A stretch of DNA of 64,000 nt from positions 221,305 through 285,304 of the forward strand of contig JAEVZS010000030.1 of the NCBI GenBank assembly GCA_023392125.1, given 5' to 3'. The translations under genes and the position numbers were made by a program. Source of the DNA: Bacteroidota bacterium (GTDB lineage Bacteria > Bacteroidota > Bacteroidia > Cytophagales > Cytophagaceae). The number at the start of each line of letters is the position of its first letter. Position 1 is the stretch's first letter. Positions 42,706 to 50,573 of this stretch are shown in pieces. The notes below the pieces were generated by a model, which did no database searches, had not been told where the DNA came from, and worked only from the letters and a program-made list of their open reading frames with translations.

Positions 42706-43086
42706 AAATTATTAAATATTAAAACTAAATGGGGGTGTTGAGCAGCCGGATAGTCAATAGTAGCATGTGTGACAGACAGATCGGATCATTATATCCGGAT
42801 AGTCAACAGTCGCAAAATAGCAGATCTGATAATTTAGAAAATACGGTGTTTACCGTATATTTTTGATTTGTCTGTCGGTGCGTGTCAGGGATAGTGAAAA
42901 GAAAGTAAGAAAGATAGAGGGATGGTGTTTGGTCTGCAAGACGGGCCTGCGGAGAACAGGTATTCTATGATCTCCCTGTTTACATTTGTTGCCTTCGGGA
43001 GCCTCAGGCAATGGACGCAATGGTGGCTGAGGTTCCCGAGGCTGCGGATATACCTTATTTAAATTACTGCTCTGCCGGCGGGGAAA
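42706..43086. other. Intergenic region with direct repeats and a hairpin
   Basis: Two imperfect 19-base direct repeats (CCGGATAGTCAATAGTAGC at 42746-42764; CCGGATAGTCAACAGTCGC at 42795-42813; 17/19 identical) are centred 49 bases apart upstream of the secreted 590-aa gene. A hairpin pairs CGGGAGCCTCAG (42996-43007) with CTGAGGTTCCCG (43027-43038) with one G-T pair and has no T-run; it may terminate the VOC gene. No other feature was recognised. Confidence 0.55.
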
Positions 43087-43746
43087 CTATTTTTCATACA
43101 GGCAGATTTCTTTTTGCTCACCATTGACGGATAGTACGGCTTTGAGATAGTATTTCTCTGCTTTGTGCTCTGTCGGGAACCAGCTTCTGTTGGTGCCTGA
43201 TACGATCAGAAGTCCGTGATTGTCTCCAAGGACGACAAAATCTTCTTTTTTCGGACCTTTTTCGAAATAGTCAATTGCCAGTTCGTGAGTGAGCTTTTCT
43301 GAAAAGCTCAGCGGAGAATCAGTGACCAGGCCAACCTCGTTGAGACAGCGGACGGATGATGCTGTAAAGCTTTTCGGGCAAGTGTCCTGCAAATCGAACC
43401 GGGCGATGAACTCCAGTATATTGCCATTGTTGTCATAAAAATAGATGGATCGGGCATTCCAGCTTTTAAAGTCAGTGATCAGTTTATCACCAGGATTACG
43501 GATGAGTCTGGCTTTGTTACCGAGCCATCCGACAGCCCCGGAAACTTTATTGCCGGGAATCAGAAAAGCAAAGTGATAACGCGCCTGTGGCTGATCTGTG
43601 TGAATAAAGGAGAGGATGGAGCTGCCGGTTTCAAATGAGATTTTGTCGCTGGTATCGTGGTGAATTTTGAATCCGAGTTTTTTATGATAGAACTGTCTGG
43701 TAGCATTTATCTCAGGACTGGTTATTTCTATTGCTTTAATCTCCAT
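43087..43746 (-). CDS. VOC-family (glyoxalase-like) protein
   Basis: 219 residues, cytoplasmic. The first 115 residues are a vicinal oxygen chelate fold: MEIKAIEITSPEINATRQFY, KISFETGSSILSFIHTD, RYHFAFLIPGN and NARSIYFYDNNGNILEFIAR, where the usual metal ligands would be H/E. The last 100 residues (VGLVTDSPLSFSEKLTHELA, then VVLGDNHGLLIVSG) form a second, half-similar module. Enzymatic activity cannot be assigned. The gene is divergent from the 43899 secreted protein. Confidence 0.82.
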   Translation of the reverse strand: MEIKAIEITSPEINATRQFYHKKLGFKIHHDTSDKISFETGSSILSFIHTDQPQARYHFAFLIPGNKVSGAVGWLGNKARLIRNPGDKLITDFKSWNARSIYFYDNNGNILEFIARFDLQDTCPKSFTASSVRCLNEVGLVTDSPLSFSEKLTHELAIDYFEKGPKKEDFVVLGDNHGLLIVSGTNRSWFPTEHKAEKYYLKAVLSVNGEQKEICLYEK

Positions 43747-43860
43747 TGTTTCTGTTGTTTATTTTTTTCAAACTCCCCGGAAGATCTTTTGTCCCGGATA
43801 AATTATGGTTATCAGGCCAGAATTATTTATTGGAGTCCGTGCTGCTGAACTAAATTTTGA

Positions 43861-43868
43861 TACTTTCG
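43861..43868 (+). promoter_or_regulatory. Possible -7 box for the 43899 gene
   Basis: TACTTTCG differs from TAnnTTTG at one base and lies 31 bases before the ATG. Confidence 0.3.
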
Positions 43869-43898
43869 CACTTCAAATCATTAATAACACAAAACAAT

Positions 43899-44507
43899 AT
43901 GAACATTAAACTATTTGTAACGCTTTTTTCGGTGATTTTTATCACCATGGGAGCGCAGGCTCAGAAAGTAAATCAAAAGGGAAATCTGAGCGGGCTGAAC
44001 CAGGTAAAACAGATTGAACTTGAGTTTAACTATGATAAAATGCGTGTAGGAAAATATGTAAATGAAGATCAGTATTTGGATGAGCGAGTGGCTAAGCGTA
44101 ATGAGAAAGAGCCTGGTAGCGGTGACAGCTGGAAGGCGGCCTGGTATGATGACCGTGAGCGTCGCTTTGAACCTAAGTTTGATGAATTGTTCAACAAATA
44201 CATTAAGAAGTATGATATTGAGGCAGGAAAAGGCTATTCTGATGCTCCGATAAAGGCGATTGTTCACACTACATTTACAGAACCGGGATTTAATGTTGGT
44301 GTTGTCCGTAAGTCAGCATCCATTGATGCGGAAATTATTTTTGTTGACAAAAAGACCGGCAAGGAGCTTGGTAAGCTTATTGTACTTAAAGTTCCAGGCA
44401 AAGATGCGATGGGCAACGACTATGATACAGGAGTCAGAATTCAGGAAGCATATGCGCTATTGGGTAAAGTTACCGCCAAGCATCTGGCTAAGAAAGTATT
44501 GAAATAA
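43899..44507 (+). CDS. Secreted hypothetical protein (202 aa)
   Basis: Start at ATG 43899 gives a typical signal peptide (MNIKLFVTLFSVIFITMGAQ, cleavage near AQA-Q). The mature part is 180 residues, charged, with an opening strand (IELEFNYDKMRVGKYVNED), a helical region (FEPKFDELFNKYIKKYDIEA) and a strand rich half (APIKAIVHTTFTEPGF, SIDAEIIFVDKKTGKEL). It ends in a basic helix (VTAKHLAKKVLK). I recognise the type as a conserved Bacteroidota periplasmic protein but no function is known. A strong terminator follows. Confidence 0.75.
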   Translation: MNIKLFVTLFSVIFITMGAQAQKVNQKGNLSGLNQVKQIELEFNYDKMRVGKYVNEDQYLDERVAKRNEKEPGSGDSWKAAWYDDRERRFEPKFDELFNKYIKKYDIEAGKGYSDAPIKAIVHTTFTEPGFNVGVVRKSASIDAEIIFVDKKTGKELGKLIVLKVPGKDAMGNDYDTGVRIQEAYALLGKVTAKHLAKKVLK

Positions 44508-44525
44508 TATTCTCCTTAATTAAAT

Positions 44526-44564
44526 AAAAAAGAGGTTGTCCGGCAGGCAACCTCTTTTTTATTT
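44526..44564 (+). terminator. Terminator after the 43899 gene
   Basis: AAAAAAGAGGTTG (44526-44538) pairs perfectly with CAACCTCTTTTTT (44548-44560), a 13-bp stem with its own T-run. Confidence 0.9.
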
Positions 44565-44697
44565 GCGCTTTTTGTATTTATCTGCTTTCAGGTGGATAGT
44601 TTCGCTGTTGCTGTCATACTGAGATTATATTAAATGTGCTATTCTGCCTGAAGGGTTCTCCGGAGGCGCGTTTTTGTTTGTAAAATTTTTTTGGATA

Positions 44698-44742
44698 AAA
44701 AAAAGAACGTCGGGGGTGGGCGGGCGCCGGGGGCCGCCCGCC
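44698..44742 (-). terminator. GC-rich hairpin, probable terminator of the GH5 gene
   Basis: GGCGGGCG (44719-44726) pairs with CGCCCGCC (44735-44742) across an 8-base loop. On the minus strand it is followed, after about 11 bases, by TTCTTTTTTTT. The almost pure G+C stem is striking in a moderate-GC genome. Confidence 0.6.
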
Positions 44743-44778
44743 GGTCTTCTGGGTTAAGGGTGGGGTTAGTTATGATGA

Positions 44779-46635
44779 TTACTTTACGATAAGTTTGTCA
44801 TAGTACATCTGGCTGCCACTTTGCACTTTTACAATATAGGTTCCTTTGGGAAGGCTGCTTACATCTATTGTTCCTGTCCGTGTTTGCAGCATCCTGCTGC
44901 CGTTCATATTCAGAACTTCAACGGTATAAGATCCGGGCTTGTCAAGGATTACGGTAACCTGACTGCCGGCCGGATTGGGATACAATCTGAGCTTATTCTC
45001 TACTTTTTTTTTTGTCCCGGTCGGAACGGATGTTTTACCAAAAAACTCCTTGAATACTTTCTGAAGCTTTGTGTTGACGGTCGTGGTATCAACCGGCTGA
45101 TCCCAGCCATCATAATAGCCGAAGCTGGATTCTTTGTAGGAATGATAGGTAAAGTGATAACCGAGGCTGTCAAATATTTTCAGGGCATCGGCTACCCAGC
45201 GCTCACCTCCCTTATTGTTTTCAAACGCCGTTCTGGCAGCTCCGAATTCGCCGAAGTATACAGGAAAGCCTTTGTCTTCAATATATTGTGCATACTGGAC
45301 GATTTTGTCCCTGAGAAACTCATAGTTGCGTACATAAGGCTGTGACCCCGAAGGAGAATGATAAAACTCGGTGGTAATACTGGCAGAGGCTCCGGCGGGT
45401 ATGTTTTCACCTTTCATCCAGCCGGAAATAACGTACTGATTGCCTTTGGTAATCCGGAAAGCGAAGGAAGGGCATATTACGGATGCGGCTGCTTTGTTGC
45501 CCGTGACCATGACCGAAAAATTGTCGTTGTGTCCTGAGCTGGCGGTGGTATGTGTACCTGTATTGTCCGAAGACCACCACCAGAAGCTTCCTTTGTTCAG
45601 CGGGTCAGAGAAGAGTACGCGTATCAGGTTGCCCTGACTGTCCAGCTCCCTGACTTCGATATCGTCAAACCAGACTCTGCCGCTGTTGATGCCATTACTT
45701 ACAAAAACCACTCTGCCCAGTACAAGGGTATCGGTATCAACAGTAAAAGGTACTCCTTCATAATATGTCCAGCCGGAAGTTCCTGTTTTTACAGAGGGGT
45801 TGCTGTAATTTCCTGTGGCATAGCCGGCATCGGACGGAGCGGTTATCAGATCCGGATCGGGATAAGAGCCGCCATCGCCGGTACCGGCCCAGTCAAGAAG
45901 CTGATGGGTAAACTCATGCGGATCATAAAGATGTACGGTATACATCAGGTTTTCTTCCGTGATCTGAGGATAGTTGTTGTTTGCATCGGCATAACCATAG
46001 TTGCAATCCAGTGCAATGGCCCGCTCTGTAATAATCAGGTGATTATTGTCTACGCTGCGGATGCTGTCTATAATACGCTGAGCGAGCAGGCTCCAGCTTT
46101 CTGTGCTTTCTACAGGGATTGGTTCGTTGATAAGGTCATATCCGGCAATCTGAGGCTCATCCTTATAGCGTTCGGCAATTGCTTTCCAGAGAGCAGTGAC
46201 ACGATCCTGATTTTCCGGCTCCGTCCATAGTTCGTCCCCGTTACACTGAGACTGAAAGCCTCCCTGAGGCACATGCATATTCAGGATCAGAAAAATATTG
46301 TGTTTCTTAGCCCATTGAATATTCTTGTCAATCCATTGCCAGCCACTGGTTTTGTATGTGTATGGATTCGCATCATCCTCAAACGTTTTATAGTTCATAT
46401 AGAAGCGAAGCACATTCATTCCCAGCGCAGATACCCGTCTGAAATCTACTTCCGAGTGATGCTGGTCCGGCGTATACCGGTCATCCCATACCATATTGCC
46501 AAAGGCCATACCCCTCAGGAGTATCTCTTCTCCGTGATACATCAGCTTTTTGCCATCCCGCCTGATAAATTCCTGTGAAAATGCCACGCAGGCGCTCAGA
46601 ATGATGCTTGCTGAAAGAATAATTTTTTTAATCAT
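44779..46635 (-). CDS. GH5 glycoside hydrolase with an inserted beta domain and T9SS sorting domain
   Basis: 618 residues from MIKKIILSASI; signal peptide to about residue 21. The GH5 barrel shows GMNVLRFYMNY, LILNMHVPQGG, the acid/base E171 in YDLINEP, and the nucleophile E463 in FPVYFGEFGA. Between them, about residues 255-429, lies a beta-sandwich-like insertion (WTYYEGVPFTVDTDTLVLGR, RVWFDDIEVRE, then YVISGWMKGENIPAG), resembling a carbohydrate-binding module. The last 70 residues are a T9SS sorting domain (LRLYPNPAGSQVTV to YYDKLIVK), so the enzyme is exported to the cell surface. It likely cleaves beta-1,4-glucans or mannans. The AraC-type regulator gene lies upstream in the same direction. 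Confidence 0.9.
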   Translation of the reverse strand: MIKKIILSASIILSACVAFSQEFIRRDGKKLMYHGEEILLRGMAFGNMVWDDRYTPDQHHSEVDFRRVSALGMNVLRFYMNYKTFEDDANPYTYKTSGWQWIDKNIQWAKKHNIFLILNMHVPQGGFQSQCNGDELWTEPENQDRVTALWKAIAERYKDEPQIAGYDLINEPIPVESTESWSLLAQRIIDSIRSVDNNHLIITERAIALDCNYGYADANNNYPQITEENLMYTVHLYDPHEFTHQLLDWAGTGDGGSYPDPDLITAPSDAGYATGNYSNPSVKTGTSGWTYYEGVPFTVDTDTLVLGRVVFVSNGINSGRVWFDDIEVRELDSQGNLIRVLFSDPLNKGSFWWWSSDNTGTHTTASSGHNDNFSVMVTGNKAAASVICPSFAFRITKGNQYVISGWMKGENIPAGASASITTEFYHSPSGSQPYVRNYEFLRDKIVQYAQYIEDKGFPVYFGEFGAARTAFENNKGGERWVADALKIFDSLGYHFTYHSYKESSFGYYDGWDQPVDTTTVNTKLQKVFKEFFGKTSVPTGTKKKVENKLRLYPNPAGSQVTVILDKPGSYTVEVLNMNGSRMLQTRTGTIDVSSLPKGTYIVKVQSGSQMYYDKLIVK

Positions 46636-46796
46636 AATGCTGCTAGTTTGAACCTGATGAACAAGACAGGCTATTGTCCGGAATAACCGACCGGGCAATA
46701 ACGGCTTTGTCATAGTGCAATTATGATTTTTCTTTTTAAAATACTATTTGTAAAAAATGTAAATTGCTTTACAAAAAATGCATCTGGTTGATTGAC

Positions 46797-47945
46797 TTAG
46801 TTTTCTCTTATAAATTCGGTTGGGTTCTTTCCTGTCAGATTTTTAAATACCCGGTTAAAGTTGCTCGGACTGTTGAAGCCTACTTTGTAAGCGATTTCAC
46901 TGATGTTGAGTCCGGACTCTTTGAGAAGTCGCTGCGCTTCCTTTATTCTGATCTGATTGATGTAGGTTTTGAAATTGCAGTCAAACCGGTTGGCAATGGT
47001 TTCTGTAATGACGCGCTGGTGAACACCGGAATATCTTGATACTGCTTTGAGGCTGAGTTCCGGGTCAGAAAAGTGTGTGTGTATATAATCGAGAAAGGAT
47101 TTTGTCTGATCCGGTTTTTCTGCTTCGACAGCAACCGGTTTATAGTTGACAGTAATAATCCGGTCTGTTTGCTTTCGGCTGGTATAATAGCGAAGCAGCA
47201 GCAGCAGCAGGGTGAGTCCCTGAATGGCTGCCATACCATACAGAATGACTGTATTGTTTTTTTGAAATACAATTGAATAAATATCGATCCGGTGGGCAAC
47301 ATTTAGCTCAGCCCTGATTCCGGTGGTTACCGAGAAGCCCGTAAAATGCTGAAGTTCCGGACTGGCAAACTCGTGCGGTAACTGATCGATCTCCTCATAC
47401 CACCAGTCGGGTGTATGAAAGTTGTTGAATGGCAGGGTGACAGATTCTGCGCGGGAAGAAATTGATATACCGGTACCGGAATGCCGGTGAGCCAGCGGGT
47501 GATAGGGATCTCTGACCTGACGATCGGCGGTGATCAGGTAAAGAATAAGGTGACTTATCGGGGTGCCTGAGACTTTAATGCTTAGCTGGTTATAGTCCGA
47601 AATGTTAAGCTCCTTATCCTGATTGTCCGGGAAAAAACGGATACCTATAAAAGGATTGATAAAACCCTCGCGGAGAATAAAGCTGACCTGCATGCAAGAA
47701 TCTGTTTGCCTGAAGTCAACAATCCTGGAATGGCCTGTATTGGAGGAATCATCGTAAAGCACATAGTCAATGATTCCGTTATGAGGAAAAATTATCAGAT
47801 CTTTTTTGTGAAAAAAGATAAAGAAGACAAGCAGTAAACTCAGCGCAACAGCGAAGAAAGCAAGCCAGTTTCGGATATCACCGAAAAACGGTTTCCAAAA
47901 ATGCCTGTATGACTTTTCGCTGTAATCCTCTTTAGGGCTTTGCAT
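46797..47945 (-). CDS. Membrane-bound AraC-family regulator with a periplasmic sensor
   Basis: 382 residues. Helix 1 (WLAFFAVALSLLLVFFIFF) is near residue 30, followed by a 190-residue periplasmic domain of beta character (IDYVLYDDSSNTGHS, SFILREGFINPFIGIRFFPD, YNQLSIKVSGTPISHLILYL) that looks like a carbohydrate-binding jelly-roll. Helix 2 (ILYGMAAIQGLTLLLLLLRYY) is near 245, and the AraC domain occupies 288-382, with SLKAVSRYSGVHQRVITET and ISEIAYKVGFNSPSNFNRVF as the two helix-turn-helices. It lies 161 bases upstream of the GH5 gene, so it probably senses the glycan and controls that gene. Confidence 0.88.
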   Translation of the reverse strand: MQSPKEDYSEKSYRHFWKPFFGDIRNWLAFFAVALSLLLVFFIFFHKKDLIIFPHNGIIDYVLYDDSSNTGHSRIVDFRQTDSCMQVSFILREGFINPFIGIRFFPDNQDKELNISDYNQLSIKVSGTPISHLILYLITADRQVRDPYHPLAHRHSGTGISISSRAESVTLPFNNFHTPDWWYEEIDQLPHEFASPELQHFTGFSVTTGIRAELNVAHRIDIYSIVFQKNNTVILYGMAAIQGLTLLLLLLRYYTSRKQTDRIITVNYKPVAVEAEKPDQTKSFLDYIHTHFSDPELSLKAVSRYSGVHQRVITETIANRFDCNFKTYINQIRIKEAQRLLKESGLNISEIAYKVGFNSPSNFNRVFKNLTGKNPTEFIREN

Positions 47946-48230
47946 GGAACATTGCGGAATTGATACAATTTAACGTTACCACTTTAGGTTTTGCGCATCG
48001 AAAATAGGCTTTTTTTGATAAATAGTATCGGTAAAAAAAGTAAAAATAAGCAAAACGGTTAAGTCTGTCCAAATACAATGATCTGTAAAAATCTGATGGC
48101 TGGAAGATCTGTCCTTCAGATCGGGGCTTCAACTGATGAGGGCAGGTTGCCGAATCGATATCTTTTCCTGTTGGACATATAGAGCAACAAAACAGGTATA
48201 TACAGGTTCTTCAGTGTAAAAACAGCATCT

Positions 48231-48458
48231 ATGAATTTCTTTCGTGCAAAAACTTCATGGAGCAACATGGAGTTTATCCCGTTTAAACTTTGTGTCGCAA
48301 GTATCTATATTATTGCCGGCGCTTATTTCCATGATGTAATCCGGCATTATTATATTCCGCTTTTTATTTTGTTCGGCATCACCGTGATATGGACAGTCTA
48401 TCTCTGGATTGAAAAAATGAAAAAGGCAAATGGTAAAAGCGGTGTTGGCGGCAAATGA
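48231..48458 (+). CDS. Small conserved membrane protein (75 aa)
   Basis: 75 residues with two membrane helices (FKLCVASIYIIAGAYF and IPLFILFGITVIWTVYLWIE) and a short basic tail. The opening MNFFRAKTSWSNMEFIPFKL is one I recognise from a small Bacteroidota membrane protein family of unknown function. It is a single gene, ended by a strong terminator. Confidence 0.65.
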   Translation: MNFFRAKTSWSNMEFIPFKLCVASIYIIAGAYFHDVIRHYYIPLFILFGITVIWTVYLWIEKMKKANGKSGVGGK

Positions 48459-48506
48459 GGCAGGAAAACTCTTCTGATACTCTTCCAGCGATAGGATCAG
48501 TTAGCC

Positions 48507-48566
48507 AACCCTCCAAGGTTTGGTATACGACGAATAACAAATCTTGGAGGGTTTCTGGTTTTTTAC
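48507..48566. terminator. Terminator between the small membrane protein and LytTR genes
   Basis: AACCCTCCAAG (48507-48517) pairs with CTTGGAGGGTT (48543-48553), with extra TTTG/CAAA pairing inside. Followed on the plus strand by TCTGGTTTTTT. It can serve both convergent genes. Confidence 0.82.
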
Positions 48567-49324
48567 TCTCCCGTGAGCCAGGTATAGAAATCGCTCATTT
48601 TTTCCTTGCTGACCGTAATGGATTCGCTGAAAGGAATGGTCAGCGTGAGAGTTACCTTGCGGGCCAGATAGGGCGACGCCTCTTTTATCGCGTCACGGTT
48701 CACGATGTATTGTCTGTTGGCTCTGTAAAAATCATTGCCGCCTATCTGCTGTACCTCATCCAGTGATTTGTTGATGAAATAGGTTTTCTGATCAAACGTA
48801 TACAGATGGCATACTTCATTCTTAATATAGAACAGGGCAATATCTTTGATTTTGACAGGGATGACTTTTTCACGCTGATAAACCAGTACAGAGGTTGGTT
48901 TTTCCTGGGGGCTCCGGGTCAATGTCTGCATAAGCTGCAACAATGCCTGACTATCCAGACTAAACGAAGATTTGAGCGAGTGAAACTTGGCCAGTGCTTC
49001 CTGTATCATGACTTCGTTGAAAGGTTTCAGAATATAATGAATACCGTTGGTCCTGAATGCGGTCAGGGCGTATTCGTCATAGGCTGTACAAAATACGATC
49101 GGTACTTTGATATCGACCTGCTGGTAAATCTCAAAACTCAGTCCGTCACCCAGCTGTATGTCGCTGAAAATAAGATCGGGCATCGGATGTGCCTGAAGGT
49201 ACAGGACTGCTTCCCTTACGGAGCTTAGTATTTTAACGACGCTGGTCCGCGGATTTATCTGGCTGATCATTTCCCTGAGGTCTTCAGCGGTTATCGGCTC
49301 GTCTTCGATGATGATGATGTTCAT
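48563..49324 (-). CDS. LytTR-family response regulator
   Basis: 253 residues. The receiver has the acidic pair in IIIEDEP, phospho-acceptor D55 in LIFSDIQL, and K104 in YILKPF. The LytTR DNA-binding domain (about 140-253) contains VIPVKIKDIALFYIKNEVCH, the SLDEVQQIGGNDFYRANRQ segment and the ending SKEKMSDFYTWL. It overlaps the histidine kinase gene upstream by four bases, indicating one operon. Targets cannot be told from sequence. Confidence 0.93.
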   Translation of the reverse strand: MNIIIIEDEPITAEDLREMISQINPRTSVVKILSSVREAVLYLQAHPMPDLIFSDIQLGDGLSFEIYQQVDIKVPIVFCTAYDEYALTAFRTNGIHYILKPFNEVMIQEALAKFHSLKSSFSLDSQALLQLMQTLTRSPQEKPTSVLVYQREKVIPVKIKDIALFYIKNEVCHLYTFDQKTYFINKSLDEVQQIGGNDFYRANRQYIVNRDAIKEASPYLARKVTLTLTIPFSESITVSKEKMSDFYTWLTGE

Positions 49325-50388
49325 GGCAGATTCAGAATTTTGAGGCTTACAGAGTATACTTTGTCATTCCGGTCAATGAAGACTTCGTCGCCGGACAGTA
49401 ATCTGTATCGTTCTTTCAGCATGCTGTGGCCGTTGCCTGTGGAGACTTCTACATTGGTTTTGAGCTGAAGATTGTTGTGGACAATAAGGCTGGCCCCAGC
49501 TCTTTCTATGGTGATGCACAGGGGATTGTCATGGGTAAGCTCATTGTGCTTTATCGCATTCTCCAGCAAAGGCTGTATGGAGAAAAAGGGGAGCTTCTGA
49601 TTATAGAACTCGTCGCTTTCATTAAGATTGACATGATATATAAGGGCATCGCCGAACCGTATTTTCTGCATTTCCATATAATCATTACAGATTTTCAGCT
49701 CTTCCCGGATGGTAGCCATGCCGGTTTTGTTTTTGGTAATGGAGACTCTGAGAAAATCCGAGAGCTTTAGCAGATAGGTTTCGGCGCTTTTGGGATCTTT
49801 TCGAATGAGTGATTTCAGTATATTCAACGCATTGAAAAGGAAATGGGGTTGTATCTGCTGTTGCAGCAGCTGATTGGTTGTTTCGGTATTGGAAGCTTTC
49901 AGCTGCAGTAATTCCATTTGTATCCGGTTTTTTTCATACTGGTCGATGACGAAATTATGTATCAGGAAAATAAACGAATACATGATAAAATTGGCATAGC
50001 TGATAAAGATGGCGAGCTGCCAGCCACTTAACGGTTCTCTGCCTGCTCCCGGCAAACTTTTTTGTACAAACAGGCCGCTATTGTGTAAATATAGCAGCAA
50101 TGCATGTTGCAGAGTGAAGATGATCAGACTTAGAGGATAGCCTATCGCAAAGGTTTTTTTCCAGATTTTTTCTTCCGCGCGTTTCCGCCGTTTGTCAAAG
50201 AAGCAAAACAGGCCGATATTGATTGCGAAATAGGAGATAAAAAGCGTGCTCAGGGTTATGAATTTGATCAGCAGTCCTGTCAGGCTCAGCTCCTGCAAAG
50301 AGGTTATCAGCACCGTTCCAATCAGGAAAAAAAGAAACAGCCTTCCGCTTTCTTTCACCAGTACCCTTAAAGGAATTGTATATTGCAT
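49321..50388 (-). CDS. LytS-like membrane histidine kinase
   Basis: 355 residues. Four membrane helices cover about 15-160 (LFLFFLIGTVLITSL, FITLSTLFISYFAINIGLF, GYPLSLIIFTLQHALLLYL, FIMYSFIFLIHNFVI). The kinase part has the LytS-type histidine box QQQIQPHFLFNALNILKSL and a reduced ATPase domain with LLENAIKHN and SMLKERYRLL. It should phosphorylate the LytTR regulator encoded downstream with a four-base overlap. No extracytoplasmic sensor domain is large enough to suggest a ligand. Confidence 0.93.
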   Translation of the reverse strand: MQYTIPLRVLVKESGRLFLFFLIGTVLITSLQELSLTGLLIKFITLSTLFISYFAINIGLFCFFDKRRKRAEEKIWKKTFAIGYPLSLIIFTLQHALLLYLHNSGLFVQKSLPGAGREPLSGWQLAIFISYANFIMYSFIFLIHNFVIDQYEKNRIQMELLQLKASNTETTNQLLQQQIQPHFLFNALNILKSLIRKDPKSAETYLLKLSDFLRVSITKNKTGMATIREELKICNDYMEMQKIRFGDALIYHVNLNESDEFYNQKLPFFSIQPLLENAIKHNELTHDNPLCITIERAGASLIVHNNLQLKTNVEVSTGNGHSMLKERYRLLSGDEVFIDRNDKVYSVSLKILNLP

Positions 50389-50501
50389 AGGATTATGGAT
50401 TCAACTAACTACTACTTACAAACGGGATCTACTGAATAATTCAGTAACAATAAAACCGGTACTTAAATTTCAGCTTTACAGAAATACGTGAAGATGCAGA
50501 A

Positions 50502-50551
50502 GAAGATATTCTGCCCATAGTGCCGAATGAGGCCCGGGGCGGAATATCTTC
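50502..50551. terminator. Long near-perfect hairpin between LytS and RND genes
   Basis: GAAGATATTCTGCCC (50502-50516) pairs with GGGCGGAATATCTTC (50537-50551), a 15-bp stem with one G-T pair and a 20-base loop. There is no T-run, so it may be an end-of-operon structure for the efflux genes or a processing site. Confidence 0.5.
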
Positions 50552-50573
50552 GCTTACCACTATCTATTTTATT

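Noticed and set aside
45550..46230. Long plus-strand frame opposite the GH5 gene
   Set aside because: Antisense shadow of a clear glycosidase; its product shows no fold or motif.
48455..48766. Plus-strand frame overlapping the terminator and LytTR gene
   Set aside because: Runs through a strong terminator and antisense to the LytTR domain.
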